From DASQHW01 sp963837155 (lineage in GTDB: Bacteria > Actinomycetota > Acidimicrobiia > IMCC26256 > PALSA-610), in NCBI GenBank assembly GCA_963837155.1, contig CAWIMB010000001.1:806001-870000 (forward strand): a DNA stretch of 64,000 nucleotides, in the 5' to 3' direction. Of the stretch, positions 8,274 to 15,443 are shown piece after piece. The notes under the pieces are model-generated. The model had not been told where the DNA came from. It did not search any database and saw nothing but the letters and a program-made list of their open reading frames with translations. The first letter of the stretch is position 1; every line of letters starts with the position of its first letter. Both the position numbers and the translations under genes were made by a program.

Positions 8274-8852
8274 ATGAACACCTTGCCTCTCAAGTCTCCG
8301 AAGCCCGATCGGGTCGCGGTCGCGTCGCTCGTCGCAGGTATCGCGCAGTGCGTGCTCCTGCTCCCGGCGACGATCGCCGCGATTGTCTGCGGCCATGTCG
8401 CCCGCCACCGGATTCGGCGCGCGGGCGCAGCCGCAAGCGGCCGGGGCTACGCGGCAGCCGGGCTCACGCTCGGGTATGTCGGGCTCGTGGTCCAGGCACT
8501 CGTCGCGACCGCGATCATCGTGGTCGTGGTGGCCTCGGGACCTGTCCTCGAGGGCGTCGGTGCGGGCCTCACCGGATACCAGTTCAGCCAAGACGTGAGC
8601 CGCGACGCGTCGGCACACGGCCTGGGCTCGCGGCGGGATCCCGCTGCAATCGCCCGAGTCGTGCGGTCCAACAGCACCTACGCGACCGCGCACCTTGCCG
8701 ACGGCACTCCGGCGACGAGTGCGAGCCGGGCCCAGTGGGCGTTCAGTGGTTGGCGGGTGCAGCTCGACGTCGCCGGCGGGCACGCGACGTGCATCACGCT
8801 TCCGGAGACTGCGAGCGCGCAGCCGACGGTGGTCTTCGACCGCTGCCGTTAG
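8274..8852 (+). CDS. DUF4190 membrane protein with exported C-terminal domain
   Basis: 192 residues. Residues 14-90 repeat the DUF4190 pattern of the gene before it (VASLVAGIAQCVLLLPATIA, GHVARHRIRRAG, AGLTLGYVGLVVQALVA). A C-terminal part of about 95 residues, likely outside the membrane, contains TYATAHLADGTPATS and ends with two Cys (ATCITLP, VFDRCR) that could form a disulfide. The C-terminal domain resembles small secreted beta domains attached to DUF4190, but I do not recognise it. The stop overlaps the convergent purU stop by four bases. Confidence 0.7.
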   Translation: MNTLPLKSPKPDRVAVASLVAGIAQCVLLLPATIAAIVCGHVARHRIRRAGAAASGRGYAAAGLTLGYVGLVVQALVATAIIVVVVASGPVLEGVGAGLTGYQFSQDVSRDASAHGLGSRRDPAAIARVVRSNSTYATAHLADGTPATSASRAQWAFSGWRVQLDVAGGHATCITLPETASAQPTVVFDRCR

Positions 8853-9688
8853 TCGAACACGGCGGTGCGGCGGCCGTACACGATCACGCGGTGCTCGAGG
8901 TGCAGGCGCACCGCTTCGGCCAACACGACCGCCTCGAGGTCGCGTCCGCGCCGCTCCAGCCGCGACGGATCGTCGCGGTGTGACACCGGCATCACTTGCT
9001 GGGCGATGATCGGGCCTTCGTCCAGCGCCGGGGTGACGTAGTGGGCGGTCGCGCCGATCACTTTCACCCCCCGCTCGTGCGCCTGCGCGTACGGACGCGC
9101 GCCTGCGAACGACGGCAGGAACGAGTGATGGATGTTGATCATGCGGCCGCTCCAGCGCTCGACGAGCCACGCCGGGAGGATGCGCATGTACCGCGCGAGC
9201 ACCACGAGATCGGGAGCACGTGCGTCGAGGAGCGCACCGACGGCACGCTCTTGCTCCTCGCGGTCGCCGTCGTCCACCGGAAGCACATGGAACGGCAGGC
9301 CGAACTGCGACACCATCTGAACGTTTGCGTCGTGGTTCGACGCGACCAGCACGGCTTCGCCGGGAAGCTCGCCCAACGCGAATCGCACCAGGAGGTCGCC
9401 GAGGCAGTGACCCTGGCGCGACGCAAGGATCGCGACGCGGGGCCGGTCGCCGAGATCGTGTACTTGCCAGTCCATCGCGAAGCGTTGTGCGATCGGCGCG
9501 AACGCGTCGGCGAGCTCAGCCCGGGAGCTGTCGACGTCGAACTCGATCCGTTGCAGGAACAGTCCCGCCTCGGGATCTGAGTGCTGATCGGCCTCGACGA
9601 TGTTGCCGCCCGCGTCGGCCACGAAGGCGCCAACCGTCGCGACGATGCCCGGCCGGTCCGGGCACTTCAACAACAGAGCCGCGCGCAC
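8849..9688 (-). CDS. purU: Formyltetrahydrofolate deformylase
   Basis: 279 residues from GTG 9688. Residues 1-80 are an ACT-type domain (LLLKCPDRPGIVATVGAFVA, GGNIVEADQHSDPEAGLF). The rest is the formyltransferase fold with the catalytic Asn in VASNHD, the His in INIHHSFLPSFAGARPY and the Asp in THYV-like TAHYVTPALDEGPIIAQQ. PurU hydrolyses 10-formyl-THF to THF and formate, balancing one-carbon units and supplying formate to PurT. Normal length. Lies 36 bases downstream of nucS on the same strand and may be transcribed with it. Confidence 0.95.
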   Translation of the reverse strand: MRAALLLKCPDRPGIVATVGAFVADAGGNIVEADQHSDPEAGLFLQRIEFDVDSSRAELADAFAPIAQRFAMDWQVHDLGDRPRVAILASRQGHCLGDLLVRFALGELPGEAVLVASNHDANVQMVSQFGLPFHVLPVDDGDREEQERAVGALLDARAPDLVVLARYMRILPAWLVERWSGRMINIHHSFLPSFAGARPYAQAHERGVKVIGATAHYVTPALDEGPIIAQQVMPVSHRDDPSRLERRGRDLEAVVLAEAVRLHLEHRVIVYGRRTAVFD

Positions 9689-9724
9689 GGATCTTCGATC
9701 GGCCGGAGCCTGGCCGAGAACAGC

Positions 9725-10384
9725 TCAGAAAAGCGTGAGCCCGGGACCAACACCATCACGCAATGTGTCGAGGTCGATTTCGATGCAGGCCACGCCCTTG
9801 CTCTCGGCGTACACCTTCGCCTGCGGCTTGATCTGCTGCGCAACAAGCATCCCCACGGTGGGCGCGAACCGGGGATCGCGGTCGAGCCGTTCCTGGTATC
9901 GCAGCAGCTGCTCGACGCCTGCGATCTCGCCGACCCGTTTGACCTCGACGACGACGGTGCGGCCCTGCGCGTCGCTGCACAGCAGATCGACCGGGCCAAT
10001 GTCGGTCGGGTACTCGCGGCGTATCAACGTGAGGTCGTCGCTCAATGCTGCAACCCGCGCCGCGATGAGCTGCTGGAGTTCGGCCTCGACACCGTCCTTT
10101 TCGAGGCCCGGGTCGGCGCCGAGCGAGAACGTCGTGTCGTGCACGATTTCCAGCAGCTCGATCCGCAGCGTCTCGCCCTTGGCGTTGCGCGCGACGATCT
10201 CGTCGTCGGAGGCGGTGATCGTGCACGGCGGGCTCATCCAGTTCAGTGGCTTGTACGCGCGGGCGTCGGAGTGCACCGCGACCGACCCGTCGGCCTTGCA
10301 CACGATGAGCCGCAGGGCGGGCTCGAGCCGGGCCCCAAGGCGGCCCTCGTAGCTCACCGCGCAGCGCGCAACGACCAGCCGCAT
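9725..10384 (-). CDS. nucS: Mismatch-specific endonuclease NucS (EndoMS)
   Basis: 219 residues from ATG 10384 (MRLVVARCAVSYEGRLGA), the start that matches the family; an in-frame upstream start at 10447 would add a spurious leader. The N-terminal dimerisation and DNA-binding domain includes GSVAVHSDARAYKPLNWMSP. The C-terminal nuclease domain carries the PD-(D/E)XK residues in DIGPVDLLCSDAQGRTVVVE followed by VKR. The end GPGLTLF resembles the clamp-binding tail of actinobacterial NucS. NucS cuts both strands at mismatches and replaces MutS/MutL in most actinobacteria and many archaea, which supports the taxonomic placement. Confidence 0.94.
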   Translation of the reverse strand: MRLVVARCAVSYEGRLGARLEPALRLIVCKADGSVAVHSDARAYKPLNWMSPPCTITASDDEIVARNAKGETLRIELLEIVHDTTFSLGADPGLEKDGVEAELQQLIAARVAALSDDLTLIRREYPTDIGPVDLLCSDAQGRTVVVEVKRVGEIAGVEQLLRYQERLDRDPRFAPTVGMLVAQQIKPQAKVYAESKGVACIEIDLDTLRDGVGPGLTLF

Positions 10385-10433
10385 GCAGCGAGTCTGCCAT
10401 GGGAGGGCCCGGAGCCCGCCTACCCTGGGTGCG

Positions 10434-11138
10434 GTGCGAGCAGGCATCGGGCGGCGGGTGGATCGGCGGATCGCGTGCGCCGCATTCGGCCTCGCGGTGC
10501 TGATCCTCGCACCGGTTGCCGCGTTCTCGGATGTCTCGGAGCCGTTGCTCGCCCGACGAGATCCGGAGGCGGCGCTGGAGCTGTTCCAGCTGCTGCGGGC
10601 AGGTGAGCACGCTGATTACATCGTGGATTTCACGTTCACACGTGTGCGTGCGAGTGACGGCCAGCGGCTTCCGTCGTCGACGACGGAAGCCCGGTACGGA
10701 CACGCGCTGCTGACGCGTGGCGGCGGCACGCTGACGGTCGAGCTGCCCACCGTCGTGTACGACTGCCAAGAGGTCGACGGCCGGTCGTCGTGCGCAAAGC
10801 GTCCGCCAACCGAATCGATGCCGCCATCAGAGGCGATCGGCCTGAAGATGGCGCTGGGCGCGTACGACGCGGTCCGCCTCGCAGACGCGACCATTGCCGG
10901 CGAAGTCGCGCAGTGCTTCCGCGTCCGAGCCCGATCGCCTCGCGACGAGCAGCTCGGCCTTGGCTCCGAGTCGATCCTGTGCCTCGCGGCGGACGGGGTC
11001 CCGTTGCGCTCGCGCGTTGTCGGCCCGCTCTCGACCGACGACCGTGTCGCGGTGCGCGTCCGGCGCAACATCGACGAAGCCGCGCTCGCGCCTGTGCTTG
11101 CGGGCTACGACACGTCCGCCCTCAAGGTGTCCCGGTAG
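10434..11138 (+). CDS. Putative exported protein, unknown function
   Basis: 234 residues from GTG 10434; the start is uncertain because upstream in-frame codons reach 10383, inside nucS. The N-terminus is basic followed by a hydrophobic helix (ACAAFGLAVLILAPVAAF), a signal peptide or anchor. The exported part has four Cys (YDCQEV, SSCAK, AQCFRV, ILCLAAD), which could form two disulfides. The ending DDRVAVRVRRNIDEAALAPV resembles small secreted actinobacterial proteins, but I do not recognise a family. Divergent from nucS with about 50 bases between. Confidence 0.65.
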   Translation: MRAGIGRRVDRRIACAAFGLAVLILAPVAAFSDVSEPLLARRDPEAALELFQLLRAGEHADYIVDFTFTRVRASDGQRLPSSTTEARYGHALLTRGGGTLTVELPTVVYDCQEVDGRSSCAKRPPTESMPPSEAIGLKMALGAYDAVRLADATIAGEVAQCFRVRARSPRDEQLGLGSESILCLAADGVPLRSRVVGPLSTDDRVAVRVRRNIDEAALAPVLAGYDTSALKVSR

Positions 11139-11149
11139 CCTCTCCACGA

Positions 11150-11437
11150 GTGATCTCGGAGAGCTTCTACGACGGCGTGATGCGCGAACTCGTCTTCGCG
11201 CTCGGTGCCGCCTTGTTTGTCGCGAACGTCTTCGCGTTGTACCGCCGGCGTGTCGATAGCCAGGCGGCGATCCAACGCACTGTTGCGCGCAACCGGCCCG
11301 GGAGCCCTGTACGCGGCTACAAGCGCACCGGCGAGAGCACGGATCTTCCGCAGGCGCCGCTCGCGCGAACCGTCGCCTACGTCGTCATCGGCTTCGTCGT
11401 GATGATCGCCGGCCTCGGGGCGATGCTCAACAAGTAG
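11150..11437 (+). CDS. Small two-helix membrane protein
   Basis: About 95 residues from GTG 11150, eleven bases after the previous stop; ATG 11180 is the alternative start. There are two predicted membrane segments: LVFALGAALFVANVFALY near the N-terminus and VAYVVIGFVVMIAGLGAML at the C-terminus, with a basic, proline-containing stretch between (RNRPGSPVRGYKRTGE). No family recognised. The open frame extends far upstream in another gene, but only this portion has membrane-protein character. Likely in an operon with the genes on both sides. Confidence 0.55.
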   Translation: MISESFYDGVMRELVFALGAALFVANVFALYRRRVDSQAAIQRTVARNRPGSPVRGYKRTGESTDLPQAPLARTVAYVVIGFVVMIAGLGAMLNK

Positions 11438-11444
11438 CGAACTC

Positions 11445-12449
11445 GTGCAGGCATGGGTGGTACACCGTCCGGGTCCCATCGATACAGACCCGCTCGCGCT
11501 CGTCGAGCGACCCGATCCCGAGCCGGGACCCGGTGAGGTGCGGGTGCGGGTCGAGGTGTGTGGCGTGTGCCGCACCGACCTGCACCTCGCCGAGGGCGAT
11601 CTTCCGCCGCGCCATCTCGACGTCATCCCCGGTCATGAGATCGTCGGCCGCGTCGAGGCGCGCGGGGCCGACGCGACCCGATTCGAGCTCGGCGCTCGTG
11701 TCGGCATCGCGTGGCTGCGTCATACGTGTGGCGTGTGCGCGTTCTGCCGTCGAGGCGACGAGAACCTCTGCGTTGCGCCTCGATTCACGGGTTGGGACGA
11801 CGACGGCGGCTATGCGCAATCCGCGGTCGTCGACGAGAATTTCGCGTACCGGTTGCCCGACGGTTTCGCCGACGAGCAGGCCGCGCCGTTGCTCTGCTCG
11901 GGCATCATCGGCTACCGCGCGCTCCGCCGCAGCGGGCTGCGCGCAGGTGGCCGGCTCGGGATCTACGGCTTCCACGCGTCGGCTCACTTGGCGGCCCAGA
12001 TCGCGCTCCACACGGACGCGACCGTCCACGTGCTGACTCGGTCCGCGGATGCTCGCCGGCTCGCGCTCGATCTCGGCTGCGCGAGTGCGCGTGACGCGTT
12101 CGACATGCCGCCCGAAACACTCGACGCCGCGGTCCTGTTCGCGCCCGTTGGCGAGCTCGTGCCGGTCGCGATGCGCGCCCTCGACCGTGGCGGGACGCTA
12201 TCGGTCGCCGGCATCCATCTCAGCGACATCCCAACGCTCGTGTACGCGGACGAGCTCTTCGAGGAGAAAACACTCACGAGCACGACCGCCAACACCCGGC
12301 GTGACGGCGAGGAACTGCTCGAGCTTGCGACGCGCGTGCCGCTGCGCGTCGCGACTGTTCCGTACGAGTTCGATGCAGCAGCGCAGGCGCTGCGCGATGT
12401 CGCGCATGATCGCATCACCGGCGCGGCCGTGCTGAAGGTGCGCGGCTAA
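11445..12449 (+). CDS. Zinc-dependent alcohol dehydrogenase
   Basis: 334 residues from GTG 11445. It is a medium-chain dehydrogenase: catalytic-zinc region CGVCRTDLHLAEG and PGHEIVG, structural-zinc lobe CGVCAFCRRGDENLC with four Cys, then a Rossmann domain whose nucleotide loop reads GIYGFHASAHLAAQIA. The YGFxASAH loop is typical of the AdhA-like subgroup of bacterial zinc alcohol dehydrogenases. Oxidises primary alcohols or reduces aldehydes with NAD(P); substrate not predictable. Seven bases after the small membrane protein; its stop overlaps the convergent response regulator by four bases. Confidence 0.9.
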   Translation: MQAWVVHRPGPIDTDPLALVERPDPEPGPGEVRVRVEVCGVCRTDLHLAEGDLPPRHLDVIPGHEIVGRVEARGADATRFELGARVGIAWLRHTCGVCAFCRRGDENLCVAPRFTGWDDDGGYAQSAVVDENFAYRLPDGFADEQAAPLLCSGIIGYRALRRSGLRAGGRLGIYGFHASAHLAAQIALHTDATVHVLTRSADARRLALDLGCASARDAFDMPPETLDAAVLFAPVGELVPVAMRALDRGGTLSVAGIHLSDIPTLVYADELFEEKTLTSTTANTRRDGEELLELATRVPLRVATVPYEFDAAAQALRDVAHDRITGAAVLKVRG

Positions 12450-13093
12450 CTCGACTTCGTGCGGTCGTTGAGCCGGGCGGCGAACACGGCCGCTTCGGTA
12501 CGGCGCTCCATCCCGAGCTTCGCGAGCAAGTTCGACACGTAGTTCTTCACGGTCTTCTCGGCCAGGAAGATCCGCTCGGCGATCTGACGGTTGGTGAGGC
12601 CTTCGGCGATGAGGTCGAGGATCTTGCGCTCTTGCTCGGTGAGCCGCGCGACGCGCTCGTCCTCTTCGGGTGCCTGGCGCAACCGGTCCACGGCGCGCGC
12701 GCTGAGATCGGGATCGAGCAGCGACTCACCTGCCGCCACGCGGCGGATCGCGTCGACGAGATCCGTGCCCTTGATCTGCTTGAGGAGGTACCCGGCCGCG
12801 CCCGCCATGATCGCGTCGACGAGGGCCTCGTCATCGGCGAACGACGTGAGAATGAGACAATGGATGTTCGCGTCGGCGGACCGCACTTCGCGGCACACTT
12901 CGACGCCATTTCCGTCGGGCAGGCGCATGTCGACGACCGCGACATCGGGTTTGGTCGGCGGTATACGTGCGAGCCCCTCCGCGGCGGTCGCCGCCTCGCC
13001 GACGACCTCGAAGTCGGCGTGGGCTTCGAGCAACTCGCGAACGCCGCGCCGAACGACCTCGTGGTCGTCGAGCAGAAACACGCGGATGGCCAT
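12446..13093 (-). CDS. NarL/DevR-family response regulator (orphan)
   Basis: 215 residues from ATG 13093 (MAIRVFLLDDHEVVRRGV). Receiver domain: acidic pair DD, phospho-acceptor Asp in VVDMRLPDG, Thr/Ser in LILTSFADD and Lys in LLKQIKG. C-terminal LuxR helix-turn-helix: LTEQERKILDLIAEGLTNRQ and TVKNYVSNLLAKLGM. The overall wording is very close to DevR/DosR, the dormancy and hypoxia regulator of mycobacteria, which is activated by heme sensor kinases. No kinase gene lies in the window, so the partner must be elsewhere. Confidence 0.9.
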   Translation of the reverse strand: MAIRVFLLDDHEVVRRGVRELLEAHADFEVVGEAATAAEGLARIPPTKPDVAVVDMRLPDGNGVEVCREVRSADANIHCLILTSFADDEALVDAIMAGAAGYLLKQIKGTDLVDAIRRVAAGESLLDPDLSARAVDRLRQAPEEDERVARLTEQERKILDLIAEGLTNRQIAERIFLAEKTVKNYVSNLLAKLGMERRTEAAVFAARLNDRTKSS

Positions 13094-13177
13094 GTGACGA
13101 AACCTCACGCCACGCGTTCCCCCGGCCGGCTTTTCGGAAACGTGAGGTGCGTGCGGCCGGTCAGCTCACTAGGCCGT

Positions 13178-14098
13178 ATGGCCCATAGAGTGCGACCCGT
13201 GCAGCCGGATCTTCTCCGCCGCCACGCGCGCACCCTCGCGGCCCATCTCGAACCGGTGATCGGCCAGGTCTTCTTCGCGCCCGAATGTCACGAGGCGTAC
13301 GTCAAGCTCGGCTTCGGTCCGAGTCCCGGCAGCTTCGGCAACGACGTTGCCGCGCCCGACGGGCCCGCGTACTTCACGAGCCGGGGCTCATTGCTCGGCC
13401 AGGTCGAGCCGCACGTTGTCGCGGCCGCGTTCGGGGTGTTCAAGCCGGCGATCGTCGCCGAGGGCGTGCGGTTCGGGTGGACACGAACGGATGCGCCGAC
13501 GATCTTCGCGGCGCGGCGTGCGGGCGCGGTCGCCCAGCTCGAGCGCGTGCTGGGCGACGCGGACGCGCAAGTTCCGCGCGCGGCCTCGTTGCTCGAGCGT
13601 GCCGCCGATGCGTGTGGAGAGCCCGGCCGTCCGTTGTTCGCGGGTCTCCGTTCGCAATGGGACGACCCGCATGACTCGTGGACCCGCCTGTTCCATCTCG
13701 GGGACATGCTGCGCGAATGCCGGGGTGATGCCCATGTGTGCGCGTGGACGTCGGCAGGGTTCGACGCGATCGAGATCGGGTTGCTCACCGAGGCATACAT
13801 GGGTCTGCCGCTGCGCACGTATATCCGCACGCGGGGCTGGAACGACGCCGAGCTCGATGCGGCAGCGGCGCGGCTGGAGACGCACGGCTTCCTCGAAGAT
13901 GACGCGCTCACCGAAGCCGGCCGGCGCGAACGAGAAGCGGTCGAGGACGCGACCGACACGCAGATGGCCCCGGCTGTCGACGCGCTCGGCGATGACGTCG
14001 AGGAACTGTGCGGCATCCTCGAGCCATGGGGCGAGGCGATGCGCGACGCGGGTGGTTATGTGGGGGGCCCGGTCGACCTATGGCCGAACCGCGGGTAG
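13178..14098 (+). CDS. SCO6745-family protein
   Basis: About 306 residues from ATG 13178; GTG 13199 (VQPDLLRRHA) is an alternative. The pattern FFAPECHEAYVKLGF, then GYFxSRG-like AYFTSRGSLLGQV, then AFGVFKPAIVAEGV and a helical C-terminal half with HLGDMLRECRGDAHVCAW and GLPLRTYIRTRGWND matches the SCO6745 family of actinobacteria. This has a helix-rich, MarR-like winged-helix end and no known function. The last 19 bases overlap the next gene. Faces the response regulator across an 84-base gap. Confidence 0.75.
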   Translation: MAHRVRPVQPDLLRRHARTLAAHLEPVIGQVFFAPECHEAYVKLGFGPSPGSFGNDVAAPDGPAYFTSRGSLLGQVEPHVVAAAFGVFKPAIVAEGVRFGWTRTDAPTIFAARRAGAVAQLERVLGDADAQVPRAASLLERAADACGEPGRPLFAGLRSQWDDPHDSWTRLFHLGDMLRECRGDAHVCAWTSAGFDAIEIGLLTEAYMGLPLRTYIRTRGWNDAELDAAAARLETHGFLEDDALTEAGRREREAVEDATDTQMAPAVDALGDDVEELCGILEPWGEAMRDAGGYVGGPVDLWPNRG

Positions 14099-14376
14099 TC
14101 GACGTCCCGGAACGGGAGCGCTACGAGCTGATCGTCGACGGCGACGTCGCGGGGTTCGTCACGTATCACCTCGGGCCGAGCGTGATCACGTTCATTCACA
14201 CCCAGGTCGAAGACACGTACGAGGGCCGGGGCCTCGGCGGCACGCTTGCCGCTGCTGTGCTCGACGACGCCCACGTTCGCGGCCTCCTCGTGAAACCCAG
14301 GTGCCCGTTCATCGCGAAGTACGTCGACGAGCACCCCGAATACGCGTCACTCCTGGCGCCGGATTCCTCCCGATAG
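14080..14376 (+). CDS. GNAT-family N-acetyltransferase (YjdJ-like)
   Basis: 98 residues from ATG 14080, inside the end of the preceding gene. Signature: VDGDVAGFVTYHLGPSVITF, FIHTQVEDTYEGRGLGGTLA, the acetyl-CoA-binding RGLGG loop, then LVKPRCPFIAKYVDEHPEY. This ending (CPF...HPEY) is characteristic of the short single-domain GNAT proteins related to YjdJ. Substrate unknown. Translational coupling with the upstream gene is likely. Confidence 0.85.
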   Translation: MAEPRVVDVPERERYELIVDGDVAGFVTYHLGPSVITFIHTQVEDTYEGRGLGGTLAAAVLDDAHVRGLLVKPRCPFIAKYVDEHPEYASLLAPDSSR

Positions 14377-14415
14377 CTCCGGTTGCTGAGGGTCTGGGCG
14401 GGCGGAGGGTCCAGA

Positions 14416-14434
14416 TCAGGTTAGGCTCCCCTTA
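14416..14434 (+). promoter_or_regulatory. Candidate IdeR/DtxR iron box
   Basis: The 19 bases TCAGGTTAGGCTCCCCTTA match the DtxR/IdeR operator TTAGGTTAGGCTAACCTAA at 15 of 19 positions, including the core GGTTAGGCT and CCT. It lies 11 bases before the first gene of the bfd-bfr group. In mycobacteria IdeR controls bacterioferritin from such sites. Match seen; binding inferred. Confidence 0.6.
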
Positions 14435-14445
14435 CTCCTCGGGGT

Positions 14446-14715
14446 ATGATGCCGAGGACCGAGTTCGACGACCCAGGGGACGCCAGGGCGATGGAGCCGA
14501 CGAGGACACTGCACACGGTCCCCACGGCGCTCTCGGGCCTGCGGCGCATCGACTGCGTGAAGATCGTCGAAGACGCCCGGCCCCGCTTCTTCGTCGTCGG
14601 CGTCGGCCATCGATTCCCCATCGAGCGCGAGGTCAGCGCAACGGTCGCCCGCGAACTGCTGGGCAAGCTGCCGTGCCGCTATCAGCGGCGCCAGACCGCG
14701 AACGGAGCACGCTGA
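14446..14715 (+). CDS. Small protein of unknown function in the iron-storage operon
   Basis: 89 residues from ATG 14446 (the next ATG at 14449 and another at 14491 are alternatives). The conserved-looking core is ALSGLRRIDCVKIVEDARPRF followed by FVVGVGHRFPIEREVSATVA, a strand-turn-helix arrangement. One Cys near the middle and one near the end (PCRYQRR). It lies between an iron box and bfd, with only two bases to the bfd start, so it is probably made with the iron-storage proteins. No family recognised. Confidence 0.6.
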   Translation: MMPRTEFDDPGDARAMEPTRTLHTVPTALSGLRRIDCVKIVEDARPRFFVVGVGHRFPIEREVSATVARELLGKLPCRYQRRQTANGAR

Positions 14716-14717
14716 TC

Positions 14718-14930
14718 ATGTGGGTGTGCCACTGCCGCGCCGTCACCGATTCGCACGTGCGTCAGGCGATCGCCGAGGGCGCCGCCGACGAGAGCGAGAT
14801 CGGTCGCCTGTGCGGCGCCGGCACCGGGTGCGGTTCGTGCCACGACGAGCTGCGCCGACTCTGCGACGAGTCGCGTCGACTTGCGATCGAGTCGAACGGG
14901 CCCCGCTCACTCGTCGGCGCCAGCGTCTAG
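14718..14930 (+). CDS. bfd: Bacterioferritin-associated ferredoxin ([2Fe-2S])
   Basis: 70 residues from ATG 14718. Contains the BFD-like motif: CHCRAVTDSHVRQAI, then CGAGTGCGSC, giving the four Cys that bind a [2Fe-2S] cluster in a helix-turn-helix fold. Bfd delivers electrons to bacterioferritin to reduce and release stored iron. Directly followed by bfr (12-base gap), which supports the assignment. Confidence 0.88.
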   Translation: MWVCHCRAVTDSHVRQAIAEGAADESEIGRLCGAGTGCGSCHDELRRLCDESRRLAIESNGPRSLVGASV

Positions 14931-14942
14931 GGTCGGCGCCGC

Positions 14943-15413
14943 ATGCAAGGTGATCGCGCGGTCGTCGATCTACTGAACGAGGTGCTCACCGCCGAGTTGA
15001 CCTCGGTCAACCAGTACTTCGCGGACGCAAAGATGTGCGCGAACTGGGGCTACGACCGACTCGCCGAGAAGTTCCGTGAGGAATCAATCGGGGAGATGAA
15101 GGACGCTGACGCGCTCATCGAGCGCATCCTCTTTCTCGAAGGTATTCCGAATCTGCAGCGACTGGGATCTGTCCGCGTCGGTGAGACCGTCCCTGAGAAG
15201 CTGAACCTCGCGCTCGAGCTCGAACGCAGCGCGATCGATCGGTTGAACACCGCTATCACGACGTGCATGAGCGTCGGCGACCATGGGTCTCGAGAGCTCC
15301 TCGACCACATCCTCGAGGGTGAGGAAGCGCACGCCGACTGGATCGAGACCCAGCTCGAACTCCTGCGACAGGTCAGCGAGGCGCACTACCTCGCGCAGCA
15401 GATTCGAAGCTGA
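14943..15413 (+). CDS. bfr: Bacterioferritin
   Basis: 156 residues, normal length. Four-helix ferritin fold with diiron ligands in LNEVLTAELTSVNQYF, in EESIGEMKDADALIERILFL and in the last helices (ELERSAIDRL, EGEEAHADWIETQ). Met in GEMKDAD is the axial heme ligand that separates bacterioferritin from heme-free ferritin. The 24-mer shell oxidises Fe2+ and stores it as mineral. Third gene after the iron box. Confidence 0.95.
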   Translation: MQGDRAVVDLLNEVLTAELTSVNQYFADAKMCANWGYDRLAEKFREESIGEMKDADALIERILFLEGIPNLQRLGSVRVGETVPEKLNLALELERSAIDRLNTAITTCMSVGDHGSRELLDHILEGEEAHADWIETQLELLRQVSEAHYLAQQIRS

Positions 15414-15443
15414 CCCGCAGGCGCGCCGGTAGGCTGCGCCGGC

